From Debaryomyces hansenii CBS767 (taxonomy: Eukaryota; Ascomycota; Pichiomycetes; Serinales; Debaryomycetaceae): a stretch of DNA of 64,000 bases. Below are positions 9,546 to 20,110 of this stretch, one piece after another. The DNA is taken from contig NC_006049.2 in the NCBI RefSeq assembly GCF_000006445.2, positions 1,550,001 to 1,614,000 on the forward strand. Direction: 5' to 3'. The position numbers were made by a program, and so were the translations under genes. The notes below the pieces were generated by a model. It did not search any database, had not been told where the DNA came from, and saw nothing but the letters and a program-made list of their open reading frames with translations. Positions within the stretch are counted from its first letter, which is position 1. Each line of letters opens with the position of its first letter.

Positions 9546-11029
9546 TTATTTTGCTGATTCTAAAACAACATAGTTATACAACTTACATCTAATAGTGTAT
9601 TTGTAAGAATTATTTATTCAGACCCTTTTAACACAGATGTTAAAGAACTGTCAACATATTAGTTTAACTAAAGTTACTTGGAGCTTTAAAGATTGGGTTT
9701 AGGAGAAACTGCAGTTTGATTTATATACAAATATAACAAATATGGACTTGAGATTAGATTTATCAGAAAAAATGACGGTGTTATGAAAAACTTGCAACTA
9801 AATATAATTTTATTAAAACGACACTCTTAAAGCACGTAATTAGCGTCTCGCGATTGTATAGTTGAGTATGGATCTCCCAACAGTAAAAATGTTTCTATGT
9901 GATTTGAGAGGTGAAGTCATAAATCAACTTAACTTTCCTCTTTGGGTATAAATGACAACAATTCTACACTCCTAGATTCAGGAACCGTAATTATACTACT
10001 AACCTCTCAATGGGTTTCTATATGCCTTCCCGATATCCTGGCCCGCCTAAAACATTTCGCCCATGTTTCCTTCCCTACAATATGTCCATAATGAGTCACT
10101 CTCTGTTTCAGACGCACCAACATTCATCATATGCTTTCATGCGAATATCATAATTATCCAAGCAAAACCAGTCTTTCCCCGTGTACACCAATGTTTGGAA
10201 GCATAGCTCTATAGAATACGCCACAACTGCATTTCTAAAAACCGAAGCTTGGAACTCCAGGCTCATTATTCATTTCTTTTTGTTATTTCGCGTTCAGCCA
10301 CTGAAGTCTTATCTCCTATATTTGGTTGTCCACAGCCTTTCCTCCCCACGTCTTTATCCAACATCTCAATATTCTAGCCAAAACTTCTACACTGACTCAC
10401 ACATTATCCGTATCAGCCAATACTATTCGTCCCCAATATTCAATGCAACAAGGAAGGGCTGCGAAAGATAACAGGCTTCTCGTGCTCGCCTATCGCTGGG
10501 GTCGCACATATTCTCCCTACGCCAAATCGCACTCCCGGAACATTAGGGAACATGATTTCTACACCCACCAAAGTCGCTTTCCCTAATAGGTACCCTCAAT
10601 GTTCTCTGTCAAGCCGTACTATGTATCCCTTATCCTTTCATCCTCCTACCCCAAACTATTGTTTCGCTGTTATTGAGATACGCTGATTATCTTCAACCGA
10701 CTATTGGCCAAGTCTCCGACCTGCACACAAAGCAAACTGCGGGATCGATAATCCGACTTGAATAAATGGACAGGCGGATCACTTTCACCAGAACTAGACA
10801 ATTTATCCGCAGACCAAAATCGCTGTGATGGTATGAATAACTCTCCAGTTGTACCCAGGTCAACCTCTATAGACTCCGCCAACTTACATCTACTTATACT
10901 CACTTCTAACGTTCAACAGGCGTCTCTGTAGACCACGATGCATCCTTCTGGAACACTTAAAGCTCGCCCAGGGGACCAACGATCGAATAAATTTAGCACG
11001 CGCAGGATCCGACCAAGAGGAACTCCTGT

Positions 11030-11257
11030 CTTATCCGCACCTCTCCAACGCTAATCGTTTACCGGGCTCAAGCCCGCGTAAACCGGATATATCGAATTTT
11101 GTCACGCTGATTGGCTATGATAACGAAAAAGCTCTTGTGATGGATATGAACCTTCGCTTATGTAAATGCCAAGGCCGTACTATCAGGACATAAATTTCTT
11201 TTTTGCCCACCGAAGCATTATCTGTCATTTTTAGGAATCAATATATATATAGTATAT
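11030..11257 (+). promoter_or_regulatory. GLN1 promoter: GATA sites, CCAAT box, TATA box
   Basis: The 500 bp before GLN1 contain GATAAG on the minus strand (11030-11035), GATAA on the plus strand (11119-11123), GATAA on the minus strand (11218-11222), an ATTGG (inverse CCAAT) at 11110-11114 and a TATA-rich run at 11241-11257. Glutamine synthetase is a standard target of GATA-type nitrogen control (Gln3/Gat1, Dal80/Gzf3 in S. cerevisiae), so these are plausible sites. Function is inferred. A GATA factor gene of this class lies at the right end of the window. Confidence 0.5.
11058..11082. promoter_or_regulatory. Inverted repeat with CGGGCT/AGCCCG core upstream of GLN1
   Basis: CGGGCT and AGCCCG face each other across two bases (11063-11076), and the symmetry extends outward to TTTAC and GTAAA with one unpaired base. 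It could form a hairpin or bind a dimeric Zn2Cys6 factor, since it presents CGG and CCG half sites. The symmetry is directly seen; the binding idea is inference. Confidence 0.4.
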
Positions 11258-11541
11258 AATAGCAACTATTCCCAAATTGAATAAATTACAAAACTATCTA
11301 TTTTCAAGGAAACAGATAATTTTGCTTCAATACATTCAATTCAACCCCAGGTTAGAAGAGAATAATATTCAACAAATACAATAATAAATTCAGTGTTCTA
11401 GTACCATATACTTGACACAAAACAAAAAGCAAGAAGACGCATACTTAAAAATCTTCTAATCATATATAGTTGATCAAATCCCGCTTGACAACAAAATTAA
11501 TTAATACAATACAATATAATAATATAATACAACATACAGAA

Positions 11542-12654
11542 ATGGTGTCGATTACAGAACAAACTGCTATTTTAGCCAAATATTTGGATCTTTCTCAAAA
11601 CGGTAAGGTGTTAGCCGAATACGTGTGGATTGATGCTGATGGTAACTCTAGATCTAAGTGTAAAACATTAGACAAGAAGCCAAGCTCAGTTGAAGATTTA
11701 CCAGAATGGAACTTTGACGGTTCTTCTACCGGTCAAGCTCCTGGTCATGATTCCGATGTGTATTTAAGACCAGTCGCATTCTACGCAGATCCTTTCAGAA
11801 AGGGTGACAACATCATTGTTTTAACCGAATGTTGGAACAACGACGGTACTCCAAACAAGTTCAACCACAGACACGAATCTGCTAAGTTAATGAAGGCCCA
11901 TGCTGATGAAGAAGTCTGGTTCGGTTTAGAGCAAGAATACACCTTATTCGACCAATTTGACCAACCATACGCATGGCCAAAGGGTGGTTTCCCAGCTCCA
12001 CAAGGTCCTTACTACTGTGGTGTCGGAACCGGTAAGGTTTACGCCAGAGACTTAATTGAAGCTCACTACAGAGCTTGTCTTCACGCCGGTGTCGATATTT
12101 CTGGTATCAACGCTGAAGTCATGCCATCACAATGGGAATTCCAAGTCGGTCCTTGTGAAGGTATCCAAATGGGTGACGAGTTATGGATTGCTCGTTACTT
12201 GTTACAAAGAGTCGCCGAAGAATTCGGTGTTAAGGTTTCTTTCCATCCAAAGCCTTTGAAAGGTGAATGGAACGGTGCTGGTTGTCACACTAATGTTTCT
12301 ACCAAGTCTATGAGATTACCAGGTGGTATGAAGAGTATAGAAGTTGCTTTATCTAAATTAGCAAAGAGACATAAGGAACATATGTTGTTATACGGTGCTG
12401 ATAATGATCAAAGATTAACAGGTCGTCATGAGACTGCTTCTATCGAAGGTTTCTCATCTGGTGTTGCTAACAGAGGTGCTTCTGTTAGAATCCCAAGATC
12501 TGTTGCCAAGGAAGGCTATGGTTATTTCGAAGATAGAAGACCTGCTTCCAATATAGATCCTTACTTGGTTACTGGTATTATGGTTGAAACCATTTGTGGT
12601 TCCATTCCAGATGCTGATATGTTCAAAGAATATGCTAGAGAATCTTCTGATTAA
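11542..12654 (+). CDS. GLN1: Glutamine synthetase
   Basis: A 370-residue eukaryotic (type II) glutamine synthetase, the same length as yeast Gln1. It condenses glutamate and ammonium to glutamine with ATP in the cytosol. The ATG at 11542 is chosen because upstream in-frame sequence has no ATG and the protein then begins at the conserved N terminus. Landmarks: beta-Grasp domain with [11 protein letters not shown], catalytic-domain elements [25 protein letters not shown], and ATP-loop sequence [11 protein letters not shown]; the C terminus carries [10 protein letters not shown] and [12 protein letters not shown]. Codon choice is strongly biased, as for a highly expressed gene. GATA motifs upstream suggest nitrogen-catabolite control. 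Confidence 0.98.
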   Translation: MVSITEQTAILAKYLDLSQNGKVLAEYVWIDADGNSRSKCKTLDKKPSSVEDLPEWNFDGSSTGQAPGHDSDVYLRPVAFYADPFRKGDNIIVLTECWNNDGTPNKFNHRHESAKLMKAHADEEVWFGLEQEYTLFDQFDQPYAWPKGGFPAPQGPYYCGVGTGKVYARDLIEAHYRACLHAGVDISGINAEVMPSQWEFQVGPCEGIQMGDELWIARYLLQRVAEEFGVKVSFHPKPLKGEWNGAGCHTNVSTKSMRLPGGMKSIEVALSKLAKRHKEHMLLYGADNDQRLTGRHETASIEGFSSGVANRGASVRIPRSVAKEGYGYFEDRRPASNIDPYLVTGIMVETICGSIPDADMFKEYARESSD

Positions 12655-12932
12655 GTTTAATATAATATAACCTCCATACAACTTAGAGTTTCATTTCCAG
12701 ACGTTTTCTTATACGCAAAAGTTTATTTATATTATTACAATTTGTGATTTCATGTCCTTTTTACGCTTTTATTTAGCCTAAATTTATATATAATAATTTA
12801 CGTTGAATTAATTTATGACATTGTTATTAGAGTACTCTTAGTAAACTTATTAAAGCGGAAAAATTTTCCCCAAATGGATACAATCTATAATACTATTTAG
12901 TAATTTCATTGCAGCGAACAAAGAACAAATAC

Positions 12933-13004
12933 GCCGGTCTAGTATAGTGGTCAGTACACATCGTTGTGGCCGATGAAACCCAAGTTCGATTCCTGGGACC
13001 GGCA
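12933..13004 (+). tRNA. tRNA-His (anticodon GUG)
   Basis: A 72-nt cloverleaf: acceptor GCCGGTC/GACCGGC with A at 13004; anticodon stem CATCG/CGATG closing the loop TTGTGGC, anticodon GUG; T loop TTCGATT. The genomic copy lacks the extra 5' G of mature tRNA-His, as expected in eukaryotes where Thg1 adds it. T5 at 13006-13010 is the Pol III terminator. Confidence 0.97.
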
Positions 13005-13318
13005 GTTTTTATTTTTGCAATTCAATTGCCTATCGTTTAGTCTAAAGGATGTTGTTTCTGTAAATGATAAGGTCCTATTTCTTTTTTAGCTAAATATCCT
13101 ATAACACGATAGCCACATATAGCCACATATAGCCACATATAGCAGGGATACAGAGAAGAAAAAATAAAGGGTTACCTGTAGTTTATGCCCAAATTGATAT
13201 CAACCATAATAGAGAGGTCGTGTACCATAATTTTCGAGACAATTTATCATAGTTAATCCAATTATCAGTTAGTTGCCTATCCATTTTACATCAAGCAAGA
13301 TTCACCACATATATCAAT
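13005..13318. other. Spacer and VMA13 promoter
   Basis: Holds the tRNA terminator, a short 10-bp tandem repeat (listed separately) and the VMA13 leader. I see no other gene. Confidence 0.5.
13109..13143 (+). repeat. 10-bp tandem repeat, about 3.5 copies
   Basis: The unit agccacatat occurs three times without change at 13111-13140, with partial units on both sides. It lies between tRNA-His and VMA13. It may be a copy-number-variable minisatellite; no function is evident. Confidence 0.9.
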
Positions 13319-14848
13319 ATGACTGTGGAATTTGTACGTATATAATTGATTAATTGATAATTGACATATATTAAAGTTTCAATTTTTGAAGCAATGCCTA
13401 AAACATTTAACTAACATTATTAGACTCCTTTAATTATTGATAGTAATCATTTATCCGATTGTAAGAAAATCATTAGAGAAAGGATTATCCCTTGGGAAGG
13501 GTTAGCAAGAGCAGATGTCATTAGCGAAGATGATGCGAACCTTATCAAGATATTAGAGAAGCAATCACCAGAAAACAAGAGATCTACTGTTTTATCTGAG
13601 TTACAATTATACACCAATACTATATTAAATTTATTGAATAAATTAGAAATCAATTCGAGAGATGATGTATTGAAAAATGTTTTGGTATTGATTAATGACC
13701 TATTAATGGAATTGCCTAACCAAGAATTTATTGACTCGTCATTGGCTTTAAATAAATTGGATCAATCATTACCATTTTATCCCTTTTTAAAGCATACACA
13801 GAACAATGACATAATTATTAAGGCTTTGTGTTTGTACAATTTGACTATATTATTGACTAAGGCAAATTACCGAGCGAGACATCTCAAGGTCGATAAGGAG
13901 ATTTTAATACAAATTTTCGAGCTCTTATCGTCAGATTCCTTTATTGGTAATAGCCAAGATTTAAATTTGCAAATAATCGGTATCCAGTTATTACAAGAAT
14001 TGGTAATCTTAAAACCATTCAAACAGGTTTATCAAGAGACTCATTTGGTTGCGAACTTTAAACCAATTAACCAATTAATTGCGTTTCAAATTAAAAGGCC
14101 AAATTCATCAAATTTACAATTACTCTATAACTTTTTATTAACCACTTGGATCTTATCGTTTAGTCCACAAATCAACCGTGTTTTGGTACATCATTATCCA
14201 GAATTAATTGGTAGTCTCTTGACAATTTCAAAAGATTCGATCAAATTGAAAATCGTTAGAATGTCTGTTTCGATTTTAAAAAATTTTATCTCCTTGGCAG
14301 TATCTAGTAATGAACAATTTAAGACCATCAAATTGGTATTATTCCATGATGGGTTGAATTCAATCAAACTTTTGCAAGAAAGAAAATTTGCCTCTAATGG
14401 TAGTGACGAAGAATTATCTAATGATTTGAATTATTTGTATGACACTTTGTCGGAAATTGTGAATAATAAGTTAACATCATTCGACGAGTATTTGACGGAA
14501 TTAGAGAATCCGAATTTGATCTCGTGGTCTTCTCCAACTCACAAATCAGAACAATTTTGGATAAACAATTCGGGAAAATTCAAAGATTCTTCTTTTAAGT
14601 TAACAAAGAAATTATTTGACACCTTATCTTCAAGCAATCAGAATGATGCTATAAAGGTTGTTTTATTGAATGATTTGCAATGTTTAATTAAGAACTTAGG
14701 GGATGACATCATTAACTTCATTAATAATGAGAAGAATGGTCAGTACAAAATGTTAATCATGAATTACTTAGAAGGTAGTAGTGATAATAATGAATTAAAA
14801 TATGAGGCTTTGAAAACAATTCAGTTGTTAGTCGGTCATAACTTTTAG
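13319..14848 (+). CDS. VMA13: V-ATPase V1 subunit H (two exons)
   Basis: Subunit H of the vacuolar proton ATPase, which activates the assembled pump and silences free V1. The gene is spliced: exon 1 13319-13333 (five codons, MTVEF), intron 13334-13423 with donor GTACGT, branch AACTAAC (13409-13415) and acceptor TAG, exon 2 13424-14848. The reading frame of exon 2 is open from the acceptor and restores the conserved N-terminal helix (SDCKKIIRERIIPWEGLARA). The spliced product is 479 residues, against 478 in S. cerevisiae. HEAT/armadillo helices fill the protein. The C-terminal domain has LTSFDEYLTELENPN and ISWSSPTH, closely matching the family, and ends in KYEALKTIQLLVG. Confidence 0.94.
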
Positions 14849-15248
14849 TGATAGTTACGTCTTCCTCATACAACAAATTGTGATTGACTGCTTAAATTTT
14901 TAGTTCTACGTCATTTTCTCATCATGATTTAGCCAAATAAAGGCTTTGTATACTTGATATATATTTTTTTACATTGTTCAACTATCTTATAAATTAAGTC
15001 ACTTTAAAATCACGTAGATCAGATAAGTTCGCAGAAAAAAATATCAACCTCAACGATAATACATAGATTTTCTGTAAAAACTGTATTTAAAACAACTATT
15101 ACTGGTCTTAGAATATTAATTGTTGATAAACTTCCTTAATTGTACAATAGGTCAACTATATTATAAAATTTTAAATCTTTGAATCCAATTTTGTCATATA
15201 TTTACTTACAGATCATAAGATCATAATAGAACAATAACATGAATTATA
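14849..15248. other. Intergenic, BIR1 promoter and leader
   Basis: A+T-rich 400-bp spacer after VMA13. The only notable element is a short upstream ORF at its end, listed separately. No RNA gene or repeat seen. Confidence 0.5.
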
Positions 15249-15268
15249 ATGCCTCCAAAAGTGAATGA
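15239..15268 (+). promoter_or_regulatory. Upstream ORF overlapping the BIR1 start codon
   Basis: An ATG at 15239 opens a nine-codon frame that ends with TGA at 15266-15268, overlapping the BIR1 ATG (15249) in another frame. Both ATGs have A at position -3. If transcription starts upstream of 15239, scanning ribosomes would meet this ATG first, which would lower BIR1 translation. The transcription start is unknown, so this is a candidate only. Confidence 0.4.
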
Positions 15269-18200
15269 ATCTATGCAATACAGAGAGAACCGTTTGGAAA
15301 CGTTTCAAGATGGCTCTTTTCAATATAAGTCAAAACAAAAGCGATACTGGACTCATAGCACGCCCGATATTGTTCAATTGGTTGACTGTGGTTTCTACTT
15401 CACTCCAACGAAAATAAATAACGACCAAATAACGTGTGTCTGTTGCAGGAAGAAAGAAACTAACGTGGAAGGAATAACAAATATCGCTGATTATCATCTA
15501 ACTAATAACCCTCTGTGTCCTTTGGCATTAATTATATCATCGCAGATTAACCATTTGTCGAAAAATACTGAAGACTTTTGGTCACATCAACCTCTAAAAT
15601 TCAGTGATCCTTTAAGCAAAGAGTCAATCGATCTAAGAAAGAGAACATTCGGTAAATATTGGAAATATGATAAAAATAAAGGATCTACAACGACTAGTAT
15701 AACATTGGCGAAAGCCGGGTTTTATTACTGTCCACTAAGATATGGAAATGATAGAGTGCAATGCGTTTATTGCAATTGCTCATTAGATACATGGTTATCT
15801 GATGATGATCCAATAGAAGAACATAAAAATAATTCCAAAGGACCTTGTTATTTCTTGGAGAAAGTCGACCAACCTAGACCTAGATCAAGATCTAATTCTA
15901 GATCTTTACTGGAGTCTGAAAATAAAGAAAATGATGGAAAGAAAATAGAGAACTTGAATATAAACAAAGCCCATAAGACTACATCTATAGAATCCAATAT
16001 TAAGGGCTTGACTATTCAGTCCGATGATGATTCAACGTCGGATGAATTTGAAGAAACCACAGAAAGTGCTGCACTGTCTAAAAAGATCGTACCTAAAGAT
16101 TCGCCGAAGAAAACAAGGAAATCTTCTTCCAACAATACTAAATATAAAACTCTTTCTCAGGACAAAACTGCTATATTAGAAGGTGAGTATGAATATCTCA
16201 CTGACGATAATCGAGATGATGATGTTTCAGTTAATGAACTGGCTGATATAAATAGTGGTCGTATGACACGATCTAAACGTAGGAATCTTGCTCGCGAAAA
16301 TAATTCTAAGCAAGACTTTTGGGAACCTAGAGATATAGATGAGGAAGAACCTGGTAAGGGTAATGATAATGACATTAGCGTTGGATACGATAATAATTAC
16401 GAGATCACAGGTAGTGAAGAACAGAACTACCGCAAATTTAGGCATTTAGACAAAAAAAATGAAGATGAAGAAGAGGAAGAAGAAGCAGAAGAAGCAGAAG
16501 AAGCAGAAGAAGCAGAAGAAGCAGAAGAAGCAGAAGAAGCAGAAGAAGCAGAAGAAGCAGAAGAAGCAGAAGAAGCAGAAGAAGCAGAAGAAGCAGACGA
16601 AGCAGAAGAAGAGAAATCAAGTAGTGATAATAATGAGAATAGCATTGATACAAAGTACAGTCATAAATACGAGATAACAAATCATAATGAAGGCATTAAC
16701 TTACATAATGTTGACGAAATTGAAGAAGGCACATTATCTTACACAGATAATGATATTGAAACTGAAATTCCAAAGAAAGGCAATTCAAATAAAGACAGAG
16801 AATTTCCTAGAGATTATCCTGCTAAGACATCCATTGTAAGTCAAAAAGCTTCAGAGAGACAAAAAGAGAATAAATCTCCTCGGAAGCTTGTAAAAACTAA
16901 AAGGGAGAGCGTGTCAATAGAATACACTGATGATGACGGTGATGACGGTGATGATAATAATGATATAAAAGATATCGATCAACTAGGTTCCGATGATTTA
17001 AATGAATTTGGTGATATTTCATATCATCAGAGTCAATCAGACTCTTCAGATAATTCAGCGCATTCAAATATAAGCAACAAAACAGAAACCAAACGCAAGA
17101 AGAATTATAGAGATGAATCCCGAAAAGAGGACTTAGTAAATGAATCTATCAGCAGTCGGACTAGACGGGGAAATAAGCCTCGCCGAGTCCGCAAGCTGAA
17201 GGTTGAAAAGAAAAATTTGGATAATCTCAATAGTGATACAGCTTTTGATAGTGTTGATATAGATGACAGTTCGAAGCTAGATTTCAGTTTTCAAACGGAA
17301 GATAGCGATGATATAGATTATCATGTATTAGATGATAAAGATGCTGAATTATCGGGCGAAATACAACAAAGCGCAAATGCTGATAAAAATGCTGAAAAGA
17401 TGAAGAAGCGGAGTCGTAAAGAAATGATAGATAATTTATCCTTCGATGATGAGAGATTTAAGCAGGTTCTTGAATCACCTAAAAAAGCTAAAAAATTAAA
17501 GATTACGGATAAGAGATATTCACCATCACCTCCAATATATGATTTGTCAAACCAAAACATAGGTGATTATCAAGAAGATAATATTCATTTTCTTGAGAAT
17601 GATATTAGACCGTCAATTAGAAATGGTTCGATAAATAAACCTGGATCCCAGGTCCCGATGATAAAAACTGAGCAATCCAATGAGAAGACTATGAGTGCAT
17701 CACCAAAGGTAAGTAAGATGAGTTCCGGCTCACCAGGAAACTCTAATAATATAAGGTCAGTAAAACTTAGAAAGAAAAACAAATCTAAAGGGAAAATGGA
17801 ATCTAAGAAAACTCATAACAATATTCTAGATATGTCATATGATGATTCATCGAATGATATTTTTGATAATAATTCAAAGCCATTTACATTTGATATTAGA
17901 AATCCTTTATCTAAACCTACAAAGATGGACATTAATGAGACTGATAACAGAGAAAGTGCTGATTCTATTTCAAAGCGTCAAAAAACTGAGTTTAATTTAT
18001 CCAAAAGTAGGGATGATGTTGAGAGTTCTCAAATTAATGATGTCTTACCATCCGATATTCAGAATAAACTTGTAAATAATAAGTCTATAGACAATGAGAT
18101 AACAGAAGCGTCAAATCCACAAAATTTATCTAAAGAAATACAAAATTCCTCAGAAGTTAAAAGTATGGAAGATATTGCTTCACGGCAAACGGGGGATGCC

Positions 18201-19478
18201 AGCTCCGAAAATGCAGTAATTGATATGGAGGATGCTAGTTTAGAAAATGCAGAGATAGGAGTGGAAAATGCTGCTATACGGGAGGGAGATAGGAGCGTGG
18301 AGAATAGCATGTCTCATGAAATCTCAACAGTGAATACTGATGTCAAGATTTCTCCTGTTATGGACTTAAAACTTGACCTGAAAAACGAACATAGCTCACT
18401 CGAGGATGACAGTATTATCTTATCAGACAACCCTAATGACTCGACGGTTACGTCAAAGCCCAACCGATTTTCAACCGATGATCATATTCGGATAGATAAT
18501 ACGGAATCTGTAGTTGCGAAAAACCTGGAGGAAAGCGAACTTCAGCAAAAAACAGATGATGTACATAAAGGCACATCTAGTAAAGAGGGATATTTGATTG
18601 AAGATAATAAAGCTGGTAATGGCGGTCATAACGAATTGCCAAATATGGAAGAAGCGCCTGTTCCACGGGAAAAAACTATAGCAATATCAATGGCTAAGTT
18701 ACTGCAGCAGAGTAACCGCAATGAACGATTAGGGTCCCAGTCTGCTTATGACGAATACATTCAAGATATGAATGAAATGAATAATGAATTGAGATCCTCC
18801 AACGCATTTTCAAGTCCAAGCAAAGTGTCTAATAAATCAGAACGTGTGGACAATTCAGCAGTAACATCCATTTGGAAGGAAATCTCGAAAGGAAATAGTG
18901 TTACACGCAGCCCGAGCAAGGAGGAAACACATCTGCGCTTGGCGGAAAAGGAAGTAGATCCAACCAAATTTGTGCCAAATCCAAATAACAATAATGTAGA
19001 GACGGATAGTATCCCAAAAAACGAAATATCAAAGCCGCTTCGTGCATCATATAGTGCAATTGAAAGATTTTCTGGGAACTTCACCAATCTTTTAGAATCA
19101 AGCACTCCCGAGAAGAAGAAAGAGACGTTGGATCCTGTACCGGCAACCACGACACCGCAGGTTCCATTAGAATGGGTACCTGTATCGTTATCAAATCTTT
19201 TGGATAATCTACAAAATATGGAAGCTGCATCGGAATATTTAAACAAAAGTCTAAACTCAAAATATGATCTACATGATGACTATGATGGTGAACTTACAAA
19301 TTTGATATCAAGCATGCCAGAGGATGAGGAGAATATGACCATACAAGAATGGGTAAAGCATAATGCAACAAATTGTCATAAGCTAGCTAAGCAAACATGT
19401 AATGAGATGATCGAAGTATACAGAGCTGAGTACCTAAGGGCGATAAAAACCCTTGAACAGATGCCTACCAGCGATTAA
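15249..19478 (+). CDS. BIR1: Bir1-like BIR-domain protein, chromosomal passenger complex
   Basis: A 1409-residue protein with two N-terminal BIR zinc folds and a very long acidic, disordered remainder, the architecture of yeast Bir1 (survivin relative), which anchors Aurora/Ipl1 and Sli15 at centromeres and the spindle. BIR 1 (about residues 15-95) has CVCC then HLTNNPLC; BIR 2 (about 130-205) has CVYC then HKNNSKGPC. Both retain the Cys-X2-Cys-Xn-His-X6-Cys order. Residues about 405-460 are a Glu/Ala tandem run coded by a 9-bp repeat. The last 110 residues, with WVPVSLSNLLDNLQNM and helices rich in hydrophobic residues, look folded and may bind Sli15/Nbl1-type partners. An upstream ORF overlaps the start. 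The product assignment rests on the BIR pair and architecture. Confidence 0.86.
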   Translation: MPPKVNESMQYRENRLETFQDGSFQYKSKQKRYWTHSTPDIVQLVDCGFYFTPTKINNDQITCVCCRKKETNVEGITNIADYHLTNNPLCPLALIISSQINHLSKNTEDFWSHQPLKFSDPLSKESIDLRKRTFGKYWKYDKNKGSTTTSITLAKAGFYYCPLRYGNDRVQCVYCNCSLDTWLSDDDPIEEHKNNSKGPCYFLEKVDQPRPRSRSNSRSLLESENKENDGKKIENLNINKAHKTTSIESNIKGLTIQSDDDSTSDEFEETTESAALSKKIVPKDSPKKTRKSSSNNTKYKTLSQDKTAILEGEYEYLTDDNRDDDVSVNELADINSGRMTRSKRRNLARENNSKQDFWEPRDIDEEEPGKGNDNDISVGYDNNYEITGSEEQNYRKFRHLDKKNEDEEEEEEAEEAEEAEEAEEAEEAEEAEEAEEAEEAEEAEEAEEADEAEEEKSSSDNNENSIDTKYSHKYEITNHNEGINLHNVDEIEEGTLSYTDNDIETEIPKKGNSNKDREFPRDYPAKTSIVSQKASERQKENKSPRKLVKTKRESVSIEYTDDDGDDGDDNNDIKDIDQLGSDDLNEFGDISYHQSQSDSSDNSAHSNISNKTETKRKKNYRDESRKEDLVNESISSRTRRGNKPRRVRKLKVEKKNLDNLNSDTAFDSVDIDDSSKLDFSFQTEDSDDIDYHVLDDKDAELSGEIQQSANADKNAEKMKKRSRKEMIDNLSFDDERFKQVLESPKKAKKLKITDKRYSPSPPIYDLSNQNIGDYQEDNIHFLENDIRPSIRNGSINKPGSQVPMIKTEQSNEKTMSASPKVSKMSSGSPGNSNNIRSVKLRKKNKSKGKMESKKTHNNILDMSYDDSSNDIFDNNSKPFTFDIRNPLSKPTKMDINETDNRESADSISKRQKTEFNLSKSRDDVESSQINDVLPSDIQNKLVNNKSIDNEITEASNPQNLSKEIQNSSEVKSMEDIASRQTGDASSENAVIDMEDASLENAEIGVENAAIREGDRSVENSMSHEISTVNTDVKISPVMDLKLDLKNEHSSLEDDSIILSDNPNDSTVTSKPNRFSTDDHIRIDNTESVVAKNLEESELQQKTDDVHKGTSSKEGYLIEDNKAGNGGHNELPNMEEAPVPREKTIAISMAKLLQQSNRNERLGSQSAYDEYIQDMNEMNNELRSSNAFSSPSKVSNKSERVDNSAVTSIWKEISKGNSVTRSPSKEETHLRLAEKEVDPTKFVPNPNNNNVETDSIPKNEISKPLRASYSAIERFSGNFTNLLESSTPEKKKETLDPVPATTTPQVPLEWVPVSLSNLLDNLQNMEAASEYLNKSLNSKYDLHDDYDGELTNLISSMPEDEENMTIQEWVKHNATNCHKLAKQTCNEMIEVYRAEYLRAIKTLEQMPTSD
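16485..16610 (+). repeat. 9-bp coding minisatellite (GCAGAAGAA), 14 units
   Basis: Fourteen consecutive units of GCAGAAGAA within BIR1, coding Ala-Glu-Glu. One unit (16593-16601) has GAC in place of GAA. The unit is a multiple of three, so copy changes keep the frame. Near identity at the DNA level suggests recent expansion. The antisense frames across it are artefacts of the repeat. Confidence 0.95.
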
Positions 19479-20110
19479 TATTTTGCTAAGTAGAGAAGGA
19501 CTAGAAAATTCCTATTTCCAATTAATGTCGCTATTTAAATACTTCATGTGTCGTTGGTGTTACTACATTCAAGCTGATAATTTATAATGAACTCTTGAAC
19601 TATTCTTATTTTTTGTTCAAGTCTATAATACCTAATGATCTATCGAAGCATGATATAAGTCGTCGAGGTGTGTATCTCAGTATATATACGCTTGGATAAT
19701 AAACCTATATATCTTCACTTTTGTAAGTTTCTTATCTTATTCTCTACTTAATATATAAATAACACATCCACATTACCTAGACCACGATTTTTAGAGCATG
19801 TCTAGCAAAATATCGTGCATTGGAAAGTGATCTTCGTACGGAACTATAACAGCAAAAAACCCAAATGGTTCTATGCGTTGCTATATGCAGTATTAATCCT
19901 TTTGATGAATCGTCACTTCTACGGCTACTTCGAATTCAATCTTATCAACTGTACAAACCTACTACAATTAATAGAAGTATATGGCTCACAAATACTTAGG
20001 CAAATTATTTATTATATACTAATTCATCCATAAACCCAAAGAAAATTGGATAGTGTTTGACCTATAGATACTTGTTACTGTAAACACGACTATTGAAGAC
20101 AAACTCCAAG
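19479..20110. other. Intergenic between BIR1 and the SAPS gene
   Basis: 632 bp of A+T-rich DNA containing the BIR1 3' end and the promoter of the next gene. A 72-codon open frame at 19815-20033 begins with GTG, has no ATG start and resembles nothing I know. No RNA gene or repeat seen. Confidence 0.5.

Larger units (their letters stand above)
9546..11541. other. 2-kb spacer upstream of GLN1 with a G+C-rich block
   Basis: About 9546-9960 and 11180-11541 have the usual A+T-rich composition. The middle, roughly 10000-11110, is different: I count 30 G/C of 60 at 10021-10080 and about 33 of 60 at 10921-10980, and 10000-10640 is rich in pyrimidines on the plus strand. Open frames there are short and lack convincing ATG starts (those beginning at 10326 and, on the minus strand, at 10903 start with TTG and GTG). 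I see no protein family, tRNA or LTR. It may be a decayed gene, an unannotated non-coding RNA, or a long regulatory region for GLN1. Confidence 0.5.

Noticed and set aside
9650..9745. TGTTAAAG...TAACA stretch near tRNA-Thr as a possible solo LTR
   Set aside because: No matching 5-bp target duplication, and far too short for a yeast LTR.
10181..10586. Two overlapping plus-strand frames in the G+C-rich block
   Set aside because: Low stop density from base composition explains them; one starts with TTG, and neither resembles a known protein. I also found no convincing GTATGT/TACTAAC pair that would join them.
10670..10903. 77-codon minus-strand frame in the G+C-rich block
   Set aside because: Begins with GTG after a stop codon and has no ATG; the translation resembles nothing known. 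A decayed gene cannot be excluded.
16427..16680. Open frames of Ser-Ala or Leu repeats on the minus strand and Lys-Gln repeats on the plus strand
   Set aside because: Artefacts of the 9-bp GCAGAAGAA repeat in BIR1.
18761..19246. A 161-codon open frame on the minus strand
   Set aside because: Antisense to BIR1; Ser/Phe-rich translation typical of the reverse of a Glu/Lys/Asn-rich gene.
19815..20033. 72-codon frame between BIR1 and the SAPS gene
   Set aside because: Starts with GTG and has no ATG at its start; no family features.
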